A stretch of DNA of 64,000 nt, from the NCBI GenBank assembly GCA_003116975.1, contig BGKB01000189.1, forward strand, positions 1 through 64,000. Reading direction: 5' to 3'. The DNA comes from Aurantiochytrium sp. KH105. Its lineage: Eukaryota > Sar > Bigyra > Thraustochytrida > Thraustochytriidae. The translations under genes and the position numbers were made by a program. Positions 9,556 through 22,650 of the stretch are shown here, one piece after another. The stretch's first letter is position 1; each line of letters starts with the position of its first letter. The notes under the pieces are model-generated. The model saw only the letters and a program-made list of their open reading frames with translations, was not told where the DNA came from and searched no databases.

Positions 9556-12500
9556 GGGGCTCGCTCGCTATTCCTCGTCTGCTGGGCTCGCGCCAACCGG
9601 AACGCAGACGCCGTGAATCGCGGCGAGGTATCCTTCCTCCCTTCCTTCCCCTTCCCCGCTTGCGAGCGTCGCGGGTCTCGCGCGGCCGGCGCCAGTCGCG
9701 TCGCGTCGCGGTCGGTCCTGGCGCCTGTGCTCGGCCAAGTTCGCTTTCTGTAACTAAGCCTCGCCGCTGCGAGCCCGAAACAACAAAATACAGTATGCCA
9801 ATAGTAAAAGAAAGAAAAAAAGGCAAGAAAGGCAAAGAAAGACTTGCTCTCCTCTTGCAACGTCTCCGCCAAGATGGGGCGCCGAGCACCCGCGCCGCTC
9901 TCGCGCGCGAGACGAGGCCTGCCGCGAGGACCCGGGGCGTCGCGTCCTGGGCCCGTGCGCAACGAGGCGGTGCGGGGCGGGGCGGGAGTGCTCGGCTCGG
10001 CGGAGAGGGGCGGGCGATGGTGAGAGAAAGAAAGCGCGATCGAAGACTGCGATCGAGGCGAGGCGGGGCGGCACGTGCCGCCTCTTCGCCAAGCCCGAGC
10101 CCAAGCCCAAGCCCAAGACGCTCGTGCCCAGGCAGGAAAAGCACGAGCTTGCTCGAGACGATGCGCAGCGCTGCGCAGCGAGCGCGGGCTCTGCGCAGGC
10201 GGGCAGCGCTGAGCGGAGGCGCGGGATGGAGGGAGCGAGGGAAGGGGGCGAGGGAGGGCCAGCCCTGTCTTCCGAGGGGTGGGCGATTGATACGTCGATC
10301 TCCTGATCGAGTGAGTGATTGATTGATTGGTCGCGTCTCTCTCCTGCGACACGCTTCGCTTTTGCTTTGCTTGCGAACAGCTGCAGGCCGAGCAGAGCCG
10401 CCAGCCAGCAGAGCAGAACGCGAAGAGGGCGGGGACCACCGCGAAGCCCAGCCCACCAGGCTGCCCCGCCGAGCCCGAGGGAGAACGAGCTCGAGGAGCC
10501 CACTGGGTTGCTGGAGTGGGCGGACGGGTGGGTGGGTGGGTGGGTGGGTCCTTTTTCCCCTTTCTACGCTTGGCTCGAGTCGTGCTACCGCAGAAGAACA
10601 AAGGCGCGGGGGAGGCGACGCGAGAGCTTGCCTTGCGCACGGCGAAGGAATGGTTGTATGGTATACTCCGTCACGCGCTCCAGGAGAAGCAGCGAAATCC
10701 TTGTGTGAATGTATGGATGGATGAACAAAAAACTTGCAAATGGCTCTCCTCGCGAGGGAGGGGATGGAATCGCCCCGACGCGACCCAAACACGACCCGTC
10801 GCCGTGCAGAAAGTGGCTTGCAGTAGTTATTGCTAGTAGATCTCGCGAGGAGGCACGGTGTGGCAAGAATGGCAGTCCGCCAGGCTGGCTGGCTGATTGC
10901 TTCGTTCTCGCAAAACCGTCAGGGAGATCGCGACAATGTCTTGACAAGACAAGGTCAAGCCACACACACACTCGATTCGATTCGATGCGAGGCGAGAGAA
11001 GGTGAGCCAGTCTGCGCATCTGCCTTCGTCGGTCGATGCATCGCCTGCGGTGCAGAAGATGCAAGTGAGTGCGTCTTTTATACTTCTGGCTGTGGCTTGC
11101 AACTGCAACTGGTTTGGTTAGGTGAAGGGGAGCGAGGAAGTAGCCCCATGGTGGGGAATGAATGACACCTTGAACACCACGTCGCGGCCGCCGCCGGCTT
11201 TACACGGACTCTTTCTCATTCTCTCTCTCTCGCGCGCGCGCGCACACACTCACTCCCGCCGCAAGCTGGGGACGCGACTCCGTGGCAGAGGTGCAGCCGC
11301 TGCAGAAGCCACCATGCTTGGTCGGCGGCCCGGCAAGTGGCCGCAAAAGAACTAACTCATAACGTGCGGCCCCACGGGGTGTGCAAAAGGAAGGAGGCAG
11401 CTGTTGCATGCATTTCCATGGCCAATGTTCAAGTGCAAGCTTGATCTGCGGTTGGCAGTGGCTGGATGCAGTTGCGATGCACTATTCTATGCACAAAAGC
11501 GGCAAGGTAATGTCGATTTCCGGCAAGATCTTTGCATAAATGCTGGCTGCTGTTGCTGGCTGACAGTTTATCTGCTGCTGGCAATCGAGTAAAGATGAGT
11601 CCGTTAGTGAGCTCCACGACAGAAAATGGGCTCGCGCGACTTCTTATTTCAAGGCTTCTCTTGGATGAGTGCAAGAGCAGGAGCAAGAACCGTCTCTATT
11701 CACGCCTTCAACTGCGAGTTGCGGCCACTGGACATCGGCAATGATCGTTGGCTGCGTTTGCAGGCAATTGCTTCTCCGCGGCCGCAGCTGCAGTTCGATG
11801 ACACGTCCAGTCCAGTCACCCTGGTCGCTGTCGCCCGCCTCGATCGAGCACCGACCAAGTCTGAGACGCTCCGTGGCCGCGACCGCGGCCGACGTCGTCA
11901 AGGCTCAGCGCAGCGTCGTGGGCCGCAAGCTCGCCCCGTCTCCAACCAAAAACTGCAACCACGAATTCTTTTCGCGGCGCGGCCGCGCGTGGTGTTTGTC
12001 GGCGACGCCCGCCCCAAGTCACCCAGGCCAAGCCAGCCATCTTGATCGAAGATCAAGCACAGGCATGAACAAGTAGGATGATGAACAAGTATAGAGGCTG
12101 TGAACAACCAACCGCACGCGAGCGCGCGCGAGCCTGTACTTGTTTCCGCGGAGGAAGTTCAGACTCCCGCGGCGTCTTTCGCGCGACTTTTTCATTCACT
12201 GTCATTCAATGGCCGCAGTGCTCCTTACTGCACTGCCCGGTCGCCTGACGCAGCCTGCAGCTGCTGCTGACGCTGGCAACTGCCGGCGTCGAGCACGTTG
12301 CGCCACAAGCTGCAGCTGCACGAACGCGACAGCGGCTAAACTATGAGCGATCCGGCGGCCTCGCCTTGGGCGAAAAAATGCGTGAACAAACGTCTCGCCG
12401 CTCGCTGTCGCGAGTGCATCGGGCCCGCGAGGAAGCGGAGGCAAAGCCTCGAGGGATCATGCCAAAGGGGTCGCACGGCGGCGGTGCCCTCCCTGCCGGG

Positions 12501-13540
12501 TTGCAAGACGAGGGAAATCTTGGGACCCTTCCTTGGATTTGCTGTCGACAACACCCACCCGCACGGCGCGCTGCCAGGGGAGACGCTCGGCGAAGGTCGG
12601 GTAGCTTGAGCCTGGTCTCCGATTTTCTTTCTCTCTCTGAGGCGTGGGTGAGGAGCCAGGCTCGACCAGGCTGGCTTGGCAACGCCCGAAGCCTTGACGC
12701 AGTGGCAGTGGCACCTTCGATGGGTACAGACACTGGCGCTGCCGTGCCAAAACTTGTGGCTCGTTGATCTAACCTCTGCCCCCAGCCAGAACGAGCCTCG
12801 GCATCAGCACAATTAGTCGGGTTGAAAGAAGCCTTGGACGTCCAGATCTCGTGAGCATTTGCAGCGGTCAAGACGATTTGACTCACGTGGGCGCCGACTG
12901 GGACTGCGATTAGCCCATCGTGGCTTTTGCCCTGCGCTGTGCTCGTGCTTCTCCTCCCTCGCCTCGCTTGGCCTCGCCTCGAATGTATAGGCCGTGAGCA
13001 ACATCCGCGCCGGCAGCGCCTCAGCCGCCTCCGATGTCGCAAGTGGCTGTGGAGCCCAACGGCAGCCGCCCGCTGCCGCGCACTGCAGGATGGGTGCAAC
13101 GAAGCCTTTTGCATCGTCGCTCTCGCGAGGGCCGGCGCGGCTCGAGAGCGCGCCCCACGCGGTCTTGTCCCGGCCGCGGACGATCAGGCGTTGCCCCGAA
13201 GGAGGGAATTCGTACCGGGATCGTGCCGTCATGTCTGCCTCTTTCATGAAATAGAGAAAAGAAGGAAAAAAGCGTCTTCAAGGACACTCTTGGAAGACTT
13301 GAAGAGCCCCGCCCGGAATTCGAAACTACCAGGTGGTGAGCAGAGGGCGCTGTGGGTGAGATTGTGTGGCCTCAACGGAGGCACGGAGGTGGCTTCGCCC
13401 ACACTGCTGGTAGCAACTCGGAACGAGAGGCTTTGGCCGGCCGACCTCGAAAGCGCCGCGAGGGAGAGACCCTGTCATTAATCTCGCGAACGCGCGACGG
13501 ACCGGGCCAAAGAGGATGAGAATGTTCAAAGGCCCCGTCA
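9556..13540. other. Gene-poor GC-rich block, first part
   Basis: The start is the kinase gene's upstream region. Long overlapping open frames occur on both strands (for example 9408-10640 minus), but their translations are Arg/Ser/Pro/Ala-rich, change composition with frame and carry no domain; they are expected by chance in stop-poor GC-rich DNA. A short (GGGT)n run lies near 10530, a GCGCGC/CACA run near 11235, and several rare-cutter-like GCGGCCGC words at 11780-12000. No gene can be supported. Confidence 0.6.
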
Positions 13541-14940
13541 CGAATTGCTGACTATTTCTGCTAGTTTATGTAGGGCCTTCGACCGTGTTGTTGCTTTTTA
13601 CATTTGCTCTAATTAGGAAATTAGAAAACTGAAAGCGCAGTGCCGATGCTTGTGCTACATTGTATCTACGGATTTAGCGAGATGAAGGCGCAGGAGAGAG
13701 ATAACATTGCAAGAGCGAAATGCAAAGTCCAACAGCAACAAGTCTCAGAAGCGTCCTTTAGCGCTCCAGTTTCTTATGATACAACAGAAAATTTTTTCCA
13801 TTCATGAACAACGCAAAAATGAGGAAAAAAACGTCAAAAAGCGACCCAAGGCTGGACAATACACGCCCTAATCGGTGCTCTACGGGGCACGCGCACTGTA
13901 CTAGCTTTTGAAGCGATTCAAGTTCCTGGTTAGTGAGATTTTTGAATGCATTTGTTATTTTCTGTTTCCGGTCACACCCGGCAGCCCAAACAATCCTGCG
14001 GCCATTTTGGTTGCAAGAGCTTGTTTTTGACCTTTTCTTTGCTAATTTTAATGCGGGTGTAGGACTTGGTTAAAAGGAGAATTGAAAAAAAATAACCTGG
14101 TCCTTGGGACCTGCCTGGCATTTGAAAATTTCGGGTGAGATAATCGGATGCGGAGCAAATGCCATGATGGGTCCAGTGGAAGCGGTGTCGGATGAGCTCG
14201 ACTAGTTCATTCATTGAATCCCGACCTGTACCGGAGCCCCCGATCGTGTCCATGTCAGACGGGCCAAAAAATTAAGCTGTATCAACTTTTGCTCTCATGC
14301 CATGGGTCAAGCCTTGGATCGCAAAAAGCAGTTTTCAAGCTCCGAATCCGCCTCCGCTGTTGCTAATGCCGTTGCCGCCTGCTGCATGCACACTGCTTCG
14401 AGCGAATCAATCGAAAAGAAGTCCACCCCAACCGCCACGATCTGCATTTTGATCTGATGAGCCAGGTCAAGGTGTATTGATCCACAATAATGAAGTGGAC
14501 ATTCCCAAAGACCTAATGCCAGGCGGGAAACTGCTATAAGAGAGGTAGACACCCGACGACAAACGTCGGAAGGGCACGATGAAAGAACATTACGCCACGC
14601 GTGCACAACATACCGGATCTATTCTATGTGTCCACCCAAAATAACCTTAGTACAGTCATAGACCTACATAGCAGAAATGGACCAGGGTCACGACCCTGGG
14701 ACCACTGAGCCGAATAGACCTGGCAGCGACCAAAACCGATGCCAGAAGCCGGCAGAACCGAAACCCACCAGAATATTGAACCACACCAAAGCTTTCTCCG
14801 AGCAGCAGCGTGAGAAGCAATCAAACTACCTTCCCGTTTCGTGCTAGCCACGGAACGGAATTTCTTTTACGTTTATTGAACTCAACTTCTTCTTTCTACT
14901 CTTTCAGACCTCTGAGGACTCCCCCGTCAAAAAAGGTGCA
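13541..14940. other. AT-richer stretch without identifiable gene
   Basis: Base composition falls clearly compared with both sides, with A/T runs at 13780-14100. Short open frames on the minus strand (13972-14253, 14307-14606, 14624-14851) show no motif I recognise. It may be a decayed mobile element, but no terminal repeats or enzyme motifs were found. Confidence 0.5.
14682..14699. repeat. Perfect 8-bp inverted repeat
   Basis: CCAGGGTC and GACCCTGG are separated by two bases within the AT-richer stretch. This could be a hairpin or a dyad binding site; nothing around it decides. Confidence 0.6.
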
Positions 14941-15466
14941 ACGGGCGTGCTGGAGCGGCAAGTGCAGCATCTTCCTTCGGCCGCAGCTGCCGATCGCGGA
15001 GCCAAGGAGATGAGACCCGCACGCTCCGTGTACTGTTGAGGTGCTCTATTTCCTTGGTGGGTTGCTCGATCGGAGCCCTGCCGCTCGAATCGGTAACCTT
15101 TAATCTCACATCAGGCCGGCGAATTCGCGGAAGTGTCTCGGTCCGAGCCCGAGGAGCTATCTCCTTTGGTGGGTCCGGACGCGAGTCCGGGCGGGCGTAT
15201 CCGGCGACTCGATTCTCGCTGCGGTGCATACTTTCTACACCGCCGTGCATTTCTTGTTGCCCGCAACTGGGCAGCAGAGTGTCGCCCTGCCGGAAGAGCG
15301 CGCGAATTGCCCCTTACCATCTGTTTCTGCACCACGCGCAATGCCGCAGCCGGTGGTTCGTGGCGGATATTCCCGGCCATTGACTCCTCTCACGCCTGGA
15401 GCGAAAACGCACCAGAACAGCTGCAGGTTCTGCGGAGAACGGAGCTCAGGTTCGCGGGGCTGCCGA

Positions 15467-15525
15467 GGCTTGGCTTGGCTTGGCTTGGCTTGGCTTGGCT
15501 TGGCTTGGCTTGGCTTGGCTTGGCT
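15467..15525. repeat. Pentanucleotide microsatellite (GGCTT)n
   Basis: About twelve uninterrupted units of GGCTT. Confidence 0.95.
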
Positions 15526-18500
15526 CGGCTCCGTTCGCCAAGTTGGCCAACCAGCCAGCAGATGCATGTTAAAACAAAAGCTGCTTGTCGGGTCGCTGAT
15601 GTTGGCGAACGAACTCCTTCCGGCGCGCGCGGAGCTTGATGCCGCGTCGCATGGCGTCGCAGGCCATGAGACTTTGGCGAGCGTGCGGTCGATCGATTAA
15701 GCAAGACATCATCAAGGTGGGTGCCGGTAGATGGACGGACACGCATGGACGGATGAACAAGGGATGGATGGATGGAGGGAGGGATGGATGGATACTTTAG
15801 CGACGTACAGGAAGTGGCTGACCAGACAGTCTGCCTCTCGCGAAGGAAAGAAGGGCCTTGGGCCGCCCGGGACCTCCCGCCCGGCGCGAGGAGGTGCTGC
15901 AGCGAGCACCGCGCGATCGAATAAAGCGAGCGGACCAGGCATGGCGCACCGCCACGAGCCTGGCCGTAGGCAGCGTCGCCATGGTCGCTAAATGCGTCGC
16001 CGCACGCTCTGATCGCATCGGTCCATTTGTTCGAGGTCGACGTTGCTGATGCCGATGATGCTCACGCTGGTCCTTGGCCTCATTTTCGAAGGAAAGAAAG
16101 AAGGCAAGGAGAAGGAAAAAGTATGAAAGCAAGCTCGGGCTTGCCGGTTCGGCCGCCGCCCGCGCCAGCGAACAGCCTGTCGACCTGCGCGGGCCAGCCG
16201 GGGCCGCTGGACAGGCAGGCCACAGCCACGTGGCGCATCACCCGCTGCCCTTGTGTAGGAGGAGGAGCAGGAGGAGCAGCGGAAGAGGACAAGTGGTGAA
16301 AACGCCAGCTGTAGGAGAGAGCGTGTAGAGCGCGTGTCATGCTTCGATTTGTCCTGCTTCTCGTCTCGCGCCAGCCGTGGCGGGCGAGAACGAGTAAAGG
16401 AAGTGATGTCGACATTTAAAGACCGCCAAGGGGAGGAGTCGGAAGCAGCCTGCCCCCGCCTTCCTCCGAGCCTTCCTTCCTTGCTTCCTTCCCTCCTCCC
16501 TTCGCTCCTGCCAAAGGCTACTACCTCGGCATCAATGAATGTGAATGAGTGAATGTGAATGAATGAACAAAGGTCAATGATGCCAATCAATCCACCGCGT
16601 GAACCGGCAAGACTTTAACTTTTAGTTTAGAATCCACGGACTCACAGTCAATCGCATCTGCTTGCCGTGCTTGCCCCGTCATCTTTTGCACGAGTTTCCC
16701 TTCGGGACGCGTGGCTCGTGTTTCCTTTCTTGTGGCCGAGAGTATCTTGGCCGGTTTGCTGGCCCCTATCTGGCGATCGTGCTGACTCGCTGCCGTGAAG
16801 AACCGTGCTGCGTGGCGCAGGCTGCGGCTCGAGAGCAACTTGCTCACTCGCGCGCCCGCGCAGCCAGCGATCGGCCGCCGGTGTCGAATTCTGCGATGCG
16901 AGGCACGCTCGCTCCGTAAGAACGCACAAAGGCAGCTTTACGGGACCGCCATCGTCTCCGCAGGCGCCGACAAGACCGACATGAGTGAGTCATCCGTCCT
17001 CACCAGTGCCTCCGATGCCGTGCCGGCGCCTCCGGAGCTGTCGGTAAGCCCTTCCCGGGGGAATCGTGCAACGTGCTAGCGTTCGCCCGTGTACAAGCGT
17101 GCGAGTGTGCTAGCGCCCCGCCCCAAGACTATGCGACGCGACACGAATGGCGGTGCGCGCAGACTCAGTGGCGGAGCCTGCGTAGACAGCTCCGCCACCG
17201 ACCAATGAAAGCGCTGCTACTACGCGCAAACTTTCCCTCCGCGGTTGGTCTTCGTTGTCGCGGCTGGCCGCTGGCCGCTTGCCTGACCGTGGCCAGTGCG
17301 CCGGAGCGCGCTCCAACGCCGTGTGCGCTGCTGCCAATCAAATTGACAACAGCAAGCTGCGGCAGCTACCTGTGCTGGCAAGAGATTTGGTCCGAGCGAT
17401 CTCTTCTTCCTGAAGAACACTTTCTTTTCCCCAGTGCCGGTGTGGGGGCCCGCCCCGCCGGCCTCACCTCTTTCACTATCAGCACAGGCGCACAAGCGCA
17501 CACGCTCGCGCACACGCTCTCCCCGCGCCACCGCGCCTGTACCACAGAAGTCGAGGGACGACGCTGCGGCGATCATAGCTACTGCTGCTGCTGCTGCTGC
17601 TGCATCTGGTTGAGCTGGCCGCGGCAGCAGCGCGGGAGTCGCCGGCGGATGAGGAGGAGCCCAAGGCGTTGAAGATCTTCTTGTCCTGCTGCACTGAGGT
17701 TTCTTCGTTTTCTGGCTGCTTGAGCTGCAGCTGCTGCTGCAGCTGCTTACGCGCCCCAGCAGCAGATAGAAGAAGATAAAGTGGCGCTGCGGTGGCGGAG
17801 CGGCCAATCCGGTGCGCGCGATCTTTCGCGACGACGAAGACGAACGACGGTTGGCCGCAGCAAGAGCACCAGCACCAGCACCAGCAGCACCAGCAGAGGA
17901 GAACGACGAGGGAAGAGGGAGGAAGCACGAGCTGCGGCGAAAGGGGGAGGGGGCCGCTGTCGCGTGCGAGCGTGCGTATGTAGGCTGCGGTCGTCCATGT
18001 CCGTGCGTTGCAAGGGGGCTTGTTGTGTGTCCCTGGCGGCTTTGCCAATCGAGTGGAGGAGGAGGGAGTTCTGGGAGTATGCTCTCGCTCGCCCGCTCGC
18101 TCGCTCTCCTGCCGCTACCGCTGCCGCCCCGGGCTTTGTTCGAGGTAAATAAAGGGGGGAAGAAGACGGAATTGGCGGGTGGGCGGAGGTTGAATGGGGC
18201 CGCTTCTGTGCTCCTCTCCTCCTCAAGTGGAAGAAGCAGCTAGATACGAATGCTGTTGCGGCGCTCTGCTGCTGCTGCAAGCGGCGATCGATCTAACTTT
18301 CTCCATTGACTTTCATTTCATTTCATTTCATCATTCTCATTTCGATCTTTGTCATTCTATTTCTTCCCTTTCCTTGCCTTTCCTCCCTCCCTTCCTTCCT
18401 TCCCTTCCTTCCTTGTTTCTATCCCTCTTCCGTTCTGGCAGCGAGCCAGGCGGCTTCTTTACATTCATTATTGCCAGTAGTCCACTCCATTCCATCGCAT

Positions 18501-18642
18501 ATCATTGTTTTCTTTCGATTTCGAGTTGGCTCCTTGAATATCGAGTTTGCCCAGCCAATCACTTGCAAGTCTTCCTTCCTTCCCTCCGTCGCCCCTCCCG
18601 ACTGACGCTGGCGCTGCGCTGCGCTGCCGCTCGACCCGCGCT

Positions 18643-18711
18643 GCGGACGCGGGCAGTGCGATGCGGACGCGGGCAGTGCGATGCGGACGCGGGCAGTGCG
18701 ATGCGGACGCG
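18643..18711. repeat. 20-nt tandem repeat, about 3.5 copies
   Basis: Unit GCGGACGCGGGCAGTGCGAT. The copies are identical, so the array is recent. Confidence 0.95.
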
Positions 18712-18804
18712 GCGCCCTCCGATCTCCACAGAAAGCGAGCAAGACTGCCTGGTTGGCTGGTTGGCTGATTGATGCTGGCAAATGCAAGGCGCGGCTGCCT
18801 GCTA

Positions 18805-18837
<33 letters not shown>

Positions 18838-19547
18838 GCCTTTCGGACCTCGAGACCTCGGACTGACTGCGGATCCGACTCGACGCTGAGACGCCGACGG
18901 CGGCCGCAGGTTCTGCAGGAGCCTGAATGCCCGGTCTGCGTGCGTGCGCCGTGCAAGAAGCGTCGCGCGAGTTCATCGCAAGGTGGCCGAGAAAGCGCCA
19001 CGAGAGGCGATGCGAGGCGAGGGTGCAATGGGAGGCGGGGGCGGGGCAACTTGAGGTGAGAAAATATAGTGACCGACCAACCAATTCCTTCCAGGCTCGC
19101 CTTTTTCGCGCTGCACCAGCAACACCACGGCCCCAGCAGCAGCCAGCCACGCGAGCCAAGAAAGCAAGTGCGGCGGCCCCAGCCACCGAGCTCAACTGAG
19201 CTGGGCTGCAGCCGACTCGAGGTGACTTGAGTTGAGCTTGAGCTGGAGCTTGAGCTTGAGCTTGACCTCGAGTTTGTGCTTGAACTCACAGTGAGCTAGC
19301 TAGCTAGTTAGCTAGCCAACGAAGGGGGCCTCTGCCGCCTGCAGACAAACTGGCGAGCCCGCATGCGAAGAGGCAGCTCCAAGCTTTGCCTCCACGCGCT
19401 GTTTCGGGCAGCTACCGCGCGCTTCGTCTGCTCTGCGCTGCTTTGTCATCATGATGCTGGCGAGGGCTTTGTTCTTTTCTCTCTCTCCGTTTGTCTGTTT
19501 TGATTGTCGTTTCGATTTTTTTTTTTTTTTTTGGATGATTACTTTTT

Positions 19548-19752
<205 letters not shown>

Positions 19753-21306
19753 GCCGCACCGCGCGAGCCCGGCCGACGGCGGCGCAGGCAAAACCCAAAC
19801 AGTGTCGTGCATCCATCGCGTCCGCCTTCGAAGCCTCGGCGAGTTTATCTACGCTTCGAGAGCCGTCTCCGGCCAACAAGCAAGCGAGGTAAGTGTCGCG
19901 TCTTGCAGAGGCGAAGAGGAGAGGAGTGAAGACGAGTGAAGAGGAGCGAAGAGGAGAGAAGAGGAGAGAAGTCGAGCCCCAGCCCAGCCTAGCCAAAGCA
20001 AGGCAAGCCCAAACAAATACAGCCTCGCATCAAACATGCATGCATACCTACCGAGCCGTGGGGTTCGCATTGATTGGAGCCCTAGGCCGCCCTGAGCAGC
20101 ATCGCAGCCAGCCACCCGAGCCGGCACCCAAGCTCGGCTGCGGCCACCCCACGTTGGCGCGGCCCGGCCGCCCTTGATTCCTTTCTGTCCTTCACTTCAG
20201 GCACGTGCGGCCGCCACTCGAAGCGAGCGAGCCTCAACGCGTGAGTGAGTGAGTGAGTGAGTGGCGATGTGACGTTTTCGACGGCGACGAGCACCAAGCG
20301 CAACGCATCACAAGCGTCATCGCGATGATGATCGCGGTGATGATCGATGGCGAAGATGACTGCGCGAGCGGAGCCGCGGGGAGCGGGGGCACGGGAGCCG
20401 GGCAAGGCAAGGCAAGGCAAGACAAAGCAAGGCATCATTCGATCGATCGAACGAACGAACGAACGAACTATTATGGTCGGGCATCGTCTTGTCTGGTCTT
20501 GTCTTGTCGCATTTCCATGGCCGCGCCACTCGCCATGAACACGGCGCGAGGCTGGAAGCAAGAAGCCTTGGCTTATGTCGACCTCTCTGGCGTCCTGGCG
20601 ATGGCCCCGGTGCTCGTGTCTCGATGGGTTTTGGAGGGTGGGTGTCAAGGCTCTCTTGTTCCCTCGTCGGGGACGTCAAGACTGGGCGCGTCAAGCAGAA
20701 TGTTGCTCTTCGTCACGCCAGGAACGGGAAGAGAGGTTCCTCCCGAGGACTCCATCCAGCACAGTTAGCCTCGCCGCCGACGACGAGGATGACCGTGAAA
20801 AATGGAGACGGACCACCCACCCGAGAGAACTCATCCGTCCGAGCCAGGGTCGAAGGAGAGACGGCGCAGGACGCAGCCAGGCTTCGCGCCAGGCGTCCCG
20901 ACCACCCAGCACCCGCGCAAGAGCAGCCTGGCCTCGTGCGAACGCGCACAGCGTGTCCTGGCGTTGCGTGCCGTGCCGTCCCGAGCGAGTGGGTGCGTCA
21001 GCGAGCGAGCGAGCGCGCGTGCGCAAAGCGAACCAGTGAGGGTGCGCGGGCCTACCGGTGTGCGCCCGGACACCCGGTACACACGTGCATGTGTCCGTGT
21101 CCGGGTGGGCGTCTCACTCGTTTAGACCATTTCATTTGGACACTTGATGGGTTTAGTCTATCTAACGCCTAGAACTTCCTATCAAATTGCGGTCGCAGCG
21201 CCACGTACAAGAGATAGGCCGTGACATTGCGGTAATTTTTTGTGCAGTTAACTTTGAAAATTTATCCGTTGAAGACCCGTTTATTTTTTGGTGTGAGCAT
21301 TGAAGG

Positions 21307-22650
21307 TCATTGATGAGACATCTGCTTTTGCGATTGGTCTATTTGGGTTTGAAATAGCACATTGGAAGAAATGTTATCAAGGAAGAGTTCAGCAAGACCA
21401 ATCTGGGCAGCTAAACGCTTCTGCGGGATCGCACTGCTGCCCGCCTCAGGTGTCAATGCCATGTCAAGCTCAGTTTCACCGTGCCCAGCTGCAAGCCCTG
21501 CCATAATCATCATCACGTAAATACCACAGTCAAACCCATTTCTTTGAGACTTTGAGCGGTAACATGGCTCCGCCCAATTTTCAGTTTTGAAGAGTCCCGA
21601 AGTAGTTGGCGACAACAAAGGCTTTGTCTTCTCTCCTCTTCGGATCCGACGCTTATGCTTTTTCAGGCTCTTTGACCTGCCTCAGACCCTGCCACACTCT
21701 CCACCTCACGATTTCTTTGGTTTGAGTTTATCATGTCAACCGTTCGTGCATGCTCCTGCTCTTTGCAAGGTCCCGAGGGAGACGGAAGTGAGCTGAAGCA
21801 ATTTTAAGTCCCATAGCGCCGGCGAAGCTTCTCAGCTCTGTGGTAAATGCACTCGAGGACGAGAACCCTGCTGTTGAGCCGTAAAGGACCAAGCGGTCCT
21901 TTATCACGTCGAGATACATTAACATCTAGTGAGCATTGTAGCAGGCGGGCATGAACACAAAGCGCAGATTGCTCGGAATGCAAGTCTCATGTCTCTTCAG
22001 CTCCTCCCAAGATCTACGGTTATGAGAAGCTTGTATGGTAACTGAGGATTCCCGATGCAATGCACGATCCAGTCTCCCAGAGTGTGTACATACAAACGCA
22101 CAGCCGTCCTTGCGAGTCCTGTTATCTTCCCGAAGGATCTCCACGAAGACTTTCATCACAAAAGAGGCCAAGCAATCGTCAGCAGTTGACAGTTGGTGAA
22201 GCTCTTTGAAACTAGCTTGCAGTCGAACTCCAATTTTGCTGTGCCGCCGCCCGCATCGATGGCTTCTGTGAACGAATTTGAACTGAGCCCTAACGTTCCT
22301 CTCAAATGCTTTCTCGAGCAGGCTCTTGTAGGAGTTCATGAGAACTCCGTCCTTACTTGAAACTTTGCAAAGAGGGCTCAANNNNNNNNNNNNNNNNNNN
22401 NNNNNNNNNNNNNNNNNNNNNNNNNNNNNNNNNNNNNNNNNNNCGAGGTCTGTGGGAGAAAATGCAGACAAGCTGTGAGGTCCACTGAAAAGACACATTG
22501 AATGTGTCCCTAATTTCGTGCTATGTTGTTCTACTGAGCACGAAATTCCGAAATTTTGATGGCCCTCCATATTAATCATAGCAAAAACCCTGAAAAATGT
22601 AAAAAGTTTCAAAGTTAAAAGTTGCTCAGAGGGGGGATTCATCAGTCGCT
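21307..22650 (-). pseudogene. Decayed Ulp1-like (C48) cysteine protease, probably from a mobile element
   Basis: In an AT-richer island, minus-strand translations carry, in the family's order, a leader like the Ulp1 start (ADDCLASFVMKVFVEILRE), the catalytic-His neighbourhood (FVFMPACYNAH) and the Gln/Cys block QRNGFDCGIYVMMIMAG. The DCG and the Q-N spacing are characteristic of Ulp1/SENP (C48) proteases. The frame is interrupted by a few breaks and an assembly gap lies within it, so it reads as a fossil. C48 domains are common in large eukaryotic DNA transposons and some virus-like elements, as well as in SUMO/NEDD8 proteases of the host. The island's different base composition and isolation within gene-free DNA favour a mobile-element origin, but no ends or other element genes were seen. 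Age: old, judging by the decay. Confidence 0.6.
22382..22443. other. Assembly gap (62 N)
   Basis: A run of N inside the decayed protease island. Its true length is unknown. Confidence 0.99.

Noticed and set aside
9408-10792. 410-454-codon minus-strand frames upstream of the kinase
   Set aside because: Arg/Ser/Pro-rich translation in every frame, overlap with the kinase start, no domain. Long frames are expected by chance at this GC content.
14307-14606. Minus-strand frame considered as a retroelement fragment
   Set aside because: No reverse transcriptase, integrase, RNase H or zinc-knuckle motif and no long terminal repeats could be seen.
15467-15525. GGCTT array considered as a telomere-like or CRISPR-like element
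   Set aside because: Plain pentanucleotide microsatellite; no spacers and no similarity to known telomere repeats.
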